From Bacteroidales bacterium (lineage in GTDB: Bacteria; Bacteroidota; Bacteroidia; Bacteroidales; UBA12481), in contig JAGHDB010000256.1 of the NCBI GenBank assembly GCA_021160155.1, positions 1 through 11,829 of the forward strand: a stretch of DNA of 11,829 nt, given 5' to 3'. The notes beneath the pieces were generated by a model that saw only the letters and a list, made by a program, of their open reading frames with translations, was not told where the DNA came from and did no database searches. Positions 8,814 to 11,829 of the stretch are shown piece by piece (the first letter of the stretch is position 1; the number at the start of each line of letters is the position of its first letter). The translations under genes were made by a program, and so were the position numbers.

Positions 8814-8904
8814 AATTTTTGGATAATTGGATGTTGGATGTTAGATGTTGGATGTTAGATGTTGGATGTTAGATGTTAGATGTTAGATGTTAGATGTTGG
8901 TTTG
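8812..8904 (-). promoter_or_regulatory. 93-nt G-free mRNA leader before the GH130 start
   Basis: The + strand has no C from 8812 to 8904, so the - strand transcript has no G until the G of the GH130 ATG. Such RNA can form only A-U pairs and should be essentially unstructured. The last bases before the start read CCAAAAATT. In a phylum that initiates without Shine-Dalgarno pairing, low structure and A-richness promote initiation, so the leader may set GH130 translation. The effect is inferred. Confidence 0.45.
8827..8900. repeat. heptamer tandem repeat (TTRGATG), 10 copies plus 4 bases
   Basis: Ten uninterrupted units are TTGGATG at 8827, 8834, 8848 and 8862 and TTAGATG at 8841, 8855, 8869, 8876, 8883 and 8890, followed by a partial TTGG at 8897-8900. 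Only the third base varies. The array lies between the GH94 and GH130 genes and overlaps the last 25 bases of GH94, including its stop codon at 8876-8878. Four identical TTAGATG units in a row at the GH94 end suggest recent expansion there. Copy number may vary between strains by slippage. Confidence 0.93.
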
Positions 8905-11278
8905 CACCCATTAGTACATTGATTTGACAGGTATTATTGCGGGTCACGGGAATGGTTAAACCTTGAATTTTTTTACCATCCATTTTAATCTCCTTTATTC
9001 CTGACTGCACACCGTCAGGGTTGGATACCGTAATTTCATAACGGGTACCCCTGAAAACCCGGATCGCTTTAAATCCTTTCCAGTGAGAAGGAATTACGGG
9101 ATTGATTTGAAGACCATTATAATAAGGCCGGATACCCAGCATATAATCATAGACTACCCGGTACATCCAGGCAGCAGTACCGGTTTGCCAGCTGTGGCTG
9201 GCTTTTCCGGAGTGATCATGTTCATCACTTGTGATATACTGAGAATAGACATAAGGTTCAGCGTGATACCGCTGTTGATCTTTCCGGGCGGGTAACAGTT
9301 TTTTATAATAAGAATAAGCCTCATCACCTCTCCCCAGCAGGCAGGCAGCCTGAATCAGCCAGGCTGTCGGATGGTTAAACACCGCCCCATTTTCTTTCTT
9401 TCCACGTACACATCTGGTTATCAGGCCAATACCCGGATCAATCTCTCTGTATGCCGGGGCACAAATTTTTGGACCTTCTTCAGTATCCAGAAAATTTTTC
9501 ACACTATCCATAGCCTGGTTGATCCGTTTTTTGTCGGGGAGATTCGCTATAACCGGCCAGGTTTGGGTATTCATAAATATTTTGCCGAATTCATTGTTAT
9601 GACTGCCAACCGGTCTGTTTTGAGCCCCAAATGCCCTCAGGTACCACGATCCGTCCCAGCAATAATCATCAATAGCTTCAACCAGACGATCCCTTATCTG
9701 CAGAACGTGTGTTGTTTGCAGCCCTGTCCACTCCAGGATATCGATCAACCGATTCAACATAGCCACATAAAACATACCGCCCCAAACGCTTTCTCCTCCC
9801 TCATCCCCTCCAATATAATCCAGGGTATCATTCCAGTCACCCCGACCGAAAACCGGCAAACCGTGCCGGCCGATATTATTCCCGGCATACCTGACCACTG
9901 CCATCAAGTGGTCAAGAAGAGAACCCTGCCCGCCATCCAGATAAGGTTCTTTTACCTGAAGGAAACTTTGATCACCCGTCTCTCTGAGATACTCATCCAC
10001 AGCCAGAATAAACCAAAGTGCATCATCGCAATGACGGGTAAACTCACCCTCTCCGTCTCCAAAAAAATGGTGATATACTTTCCCATCCTGTTGCATTTGG
10101 CGTGCCAGCAAACGGATTCTTTCCGCAGCTTTTCCAGGATCTGATATAGTAATAGCGATAATATCCTGGGCTGTATCCCTGAACCCGAATCCTCTTCCGA
10201 TTCCCCAGTAATAAAAACTTGTAACCCGTCCCACATCAAATGCTACTTTCGCCTGATACGGGGTCCAGTAATTCATGAAAAGATTTGATTCGGGATCCGG
10301 TGTTTCCACTGAAGCATAAGCGAAAAAAGCCGACCATTGATCATTTAACTGCCGGAAAGCGCGCGTAACCTGATCCGTATCGTGGTATTTTGTTGCCTGC
10401 TTCAATCCTTTTGCACTATTCCGGTCTTCTTTCGGAATCACACCCAGGGAAAAGATTATCTCTTTAGTCTCTCCCGGGGCCAGTTCAAAATCCACCTGAA
10501 GAGCTCCGACAGTGTTCCCGTAATCCGTCTCCTTTGAACCCAGCGTATTCTGTTCCAGAGCCACGGGATTATTCTCATTGCGGTATAACCCCATGAATCG
10601 TTCACGCAAGGTCTCAAAACCGCTAACCGGTTGATTTACCGTAAAAAAAGCCCAACGATCCCATGCTTTATTCTCCTGTTGCTGTGTACCACCTGTTTCA
10701 GTGACCCAATAAGTTTTAGTAGCCCAAAGAGTTTGATGATACCGGTCAAACACCACCCTGTTAAAATGCTGGTCATCGCACTGATTGATCAGATCGATCA
10801 ATGCGTGCCCCAGGGCAAATTCAACGTATCCGTAAATCGAAAGCCGCCGCACTTTGTCAGAACTGTTTTTCAGGCGGGTTTGCCAAACCTCCAGGTCGTC
10901 ATCCGGAGGAACAAAAAAGAGCACTTCGGAGTGAATCTGTTCATTGACAGCCTCCGCTCTGGTATAGCCAAATCCATGAGCTACCCGGTAGGCATCCCGG
11001 TTTTTACCAACCGGTTGCCAGGTAAGGCTCCATATTTCTCCCGTGTCCCGGTCTTTCAGATAAAGATATTTACCCGGCCGGTCAGGAGGCACATCATTGA
11101 TTCGGTAGCGGGTAATCCGGCCGTGCAATGGGGAACGGAAATAGCTGATCCCTCCGCCATTATTTGAAATGGTAGCAAAATATCTTCCGTTATACAAATA
11201 ATTGATCCACGGACTGGGTGTATCCTGTCGTTGAATAATAAATTCTTTACCCTCTTTAGAAAATTCTCCGTATTTCAT
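8876..11278 (-). CDS. GH94 glycoside phosphorylase (cellobiose phosphorylase-like)
   Basis: Cytoplasmic phosphorylase of 800 residues, full length for GH94 (about 800-820) and without a signal peptide. GH94 enzymes invert beta-glucosides or beta-GlcNAc-ides with phosphate, releasing an alpha-sugar-1-phosphate. The N-terminal half is the beta-sandwich domain (NGRYFATISNNGGGISYF near 30-47), followed by an (alpha/alpha)6 barrel. GRGFGFRDTAQD carries Arg367 and Asp368, which in cellobiose phosphorylase contact the donor sugar. GRGDWNDTLD carries Asp481-Trp-Asn-Asp484, and Asp484 is the likely general acid by comparison with cellobiose and chitobiose phosphorylases. KENGAVFNHPTAW matches the conserved phosphate-side region. 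Cellobiose, cellobionic acid, laminaribiose or another disaccharide is possible; specificity is unresolved. The ATG overlaps the symporter stop (ATGA), so uptake and cleavage are coupled. The last seven residues (QHLTSNI) and the stop are encoded by the heptamer repeat. The conserved fold appears to end at about CQINVLMG. Confidence 0.92.
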   Translation of the reverse strand: MKYGEFSKEGKEFIIQRQDTPSPWINYLYNGRYFATISNNGGGISYFRSPLHGRITRYRINDVPPDRPGKYLYLKDRDTGEIWSLTWQPVGKNRDAYRVAHGFGYTRAEAVNEQIHSEVLFFVPPDDDLEVWQTRLKNSSDKVRRLSIYGYVEFALGHALIDLINQCDDQHFNRVVFDRYHQTLWATKTYWVTETGGTQQQENKAWDRWAFFTVNQPVSGFETLRERFMGLYRNENNPVALEQNTLGSKETDYGNTVGALQVDFELAPGETKEIIFSLGVIPKEDRNSAKGLKQATKYHDTDQVTRAFRQLNDQWSAFFAYASVETPDPESNLFMNYWTPYQAKVAFDVGRVTSFYYWGIGRGFGFRDTAQDIIAITISDPGKAAERIRLLARQMQQDGKVYHHFFGDGEGEFTRHCDDALWFILAVDEYLRETGDQSFLQVKEPYLDGGQGSLLDHLMAVVRYAGNNIGRHGLPVFGRGDWNDTLDYIGGDEGGESVWGGMFYVAMLNRLIDILEWTGLQTTHVLQIRDRLVEAIDDYCWDGSWYLRAFGAQNRPVGSHNNEFGKIFMNTQTWPVIANLPDKKRINQAMDSVKNFLDTEEGPKICAPAYREIDPGIGLITRCVRGKKENGAVFNHPTAWLIQAACLLGRGDEAYSYYKKLLPARKDQQRYHAEPYVYSQYITSDEHDHSGKASHSWQTGTAAWMYRVVYDYMLGIRPYYNGLQINPVIPSHWKGFKAIRVFRGTRYEITVSNPDGVQSGIKEIKMDGKKIQGLTIPVTRNNTCQINVLMGANQHLTSNI

Positions 11279-11829
11279 TTTTCAGAGACTGATGATTTTG
11301 TCGTCTTTTCAACATATCCTGAGTCACTGTCATCCCGGATGTTGGTACGTAAAGCATGTATCATCTCCTTAAGGTTTTTAATTCCTCCCAGTGTAAACCA
11401 AATAGTCACGACCACTGACGTAACCAGATAGATCCAGGTATAAATTTTCCAGAAATGCATCCAGGTTGCATTTTTCACCTCAGTAGTAAGATTATATATA
11501 GTACCGATCACAAACACAATCGACCAGATTGCAGTCCATGAATAAGTGGCAATATAAATAATCTTGTCACTTTTAGTAAACTCCCGGGTAGTTCCCATTA
11601 CCTTCCAACCTTTTGCAGGCTGGCTGCTCTCAATCACCTGCTCTCCCTTAATTGCATACTTACCCCGGTGTAGCAACTTATTCATATTATGTGGCTTATG
11701 AGGATCAACCAGTGAAATGATCAAATAAAATGAAGCTGCCGACACCATGGCAATCAGCCAGAACCACTGACCGTTAATCGGGAAATCCTTCACTACCGCA
11801 TTCAAAATAATACCAGCAGTTGAAATCAC
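11275..11829 (-). CDS. sodium:solute symporter (SSS family), C-terminal fragment
   Basis: C-terminal 184 residues of an inner-membrane transporter; the gene continues past the right edge, so the GTG at 11829 is not a true start. Three membrane spans are visible, near fragment residues 22-41, 89-114 and 127-150. The first is followed by a loop with NKLLHRGKYAI, typical of the end of bacterial Na+/sugar symporters of the SSS family. The loop continues through GWKVMGTTREFTKSDK, which precedes the last two spans in carbohydrate-locus members. The tail (about 151-184) is polar and Ser/Lys-rich. The substrate is presumably the oligosaccharide cleaved by the downstream phosphorylases, because the stop codon overlaps the GH94 start. 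An MFS assignment is less likely given the HRGKYA motif. The operon promoter lies outside the window. Confidence 0.8.
   Translation of the reverse strand: MISTAGIILNAVVKDFPINGQWFWLIAMVSAASFYLIISLVDPHKPHNMNKLLHRGKYAIKGEQVIESSQPAKGWKVMGTTREFTKSDKIIYIATYSWTAIWSIVFVIGTIYNLTTEVKNATWMHFWKIYTWIYLVTSVVVTIWFTLGGIKNLKEMIHALRTNIRDDSDSGYVEKTTKSSVSEK

Noticed and set aside
8827..8900. CRISPR-like array
   Set aside because: Units are 7 bp, directly adjacent and without spacers, so it is a simple tandem repeat.
9371..10144. 257-residue open frame on the + strand inside the GH94 gene
   Set aside because: It lies wholly antisense to a well-conserved GH94 catalytic region and its translation shows no recognisable domain.
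10631..11167. 178-residue open frame on the + strand inside the GH94 gene
   Set aside because: Antisense to the conserved N-terminal half of GH94; the protein resembles nothing and lacks a plausible context.
11827..11829. GTG as the start of the symporter
   Set aside because: Only the C-terminal three membrane spans are present; SSS proteins have about 13-14, so the gene continues beyond the window.

Overview
This window looks like a piece of a Bacteroidota (Bacteroidetes) chromosome devoted to carbohydrate breakdown. None of the starts visible here has a Shine-Dalgarno sequence; they are preceded by A/T-rich stretches. The secreted proteins carry classical signal peptides ending before Gln-Gln, and the gene families (GH38-like, DUF4091/GH123-like, Asp-box propeller, SSS symporter, GH94, GH130) are a combination typical of glycan-utilisation loci in this phylum. 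Genus cannot be told from the sequence; a free-living or marine member of the Bacteroidales/Marinilabiliales is only a guess.

Layout. The left half is read on the + strand. A GH38-like alpha-mannosidase family protein enters from the left edge (open to base 1, ends 3308). It is coupled by an ATGA overlap to a secreted DUF4091/GH123-like hydrolase (3305-4963). A 113-bp spacer with a perfect 10-bp inverted repeat (5009-5037) follows. Then comes a large secreted Asp-box beta-propeller protein (5077-7788). The right half is read on the - strand and converges on it: the C-terminal part of a sodium:solute symporter enters from the right edge (11275-11829). It is coupled by an ATGA overlap to a GH94 glycoside phosphorylase (8876-11278), which is followed by a GH130 phosphorylase/mannosidase (7851-8813).

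How the genes may work together. The + strand set, with two visible signal peptides, would act outside the cytoplasm and trim a glycan containing alpha-mannose-like and possibly N-acetylhexosamine residues. The - strand set is a compact uptake-plus-phosphorolysis operon. The symporter brings in a small oligosaccharide, and the two cytoplasmic phosphorylases, which lack signal peptides, cleave beta-glycosidic bonds with phosphate to give sugar-1-phosphates. The shared substrate is an inference; the two halves could serve different glycans.

The least ordinary DNA is in the two spacers around the GH130 gene. One is a 10-copy heptamer array (TTRGATG) that encodes the last residues and the stop codon of the GH94 gene and supplies a 93-nt G-free mRNA leader for GH130. 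The other is a decayed octamer array (GGGAWTAN) filling the whole convergent spacer and running into the GH130 stop codon. I see no mobile element, CRISPR array, tRNA or rRNA, no SusC/SusD pair and no regulator gene. No gene-free stretch exceeds about 115 bases.
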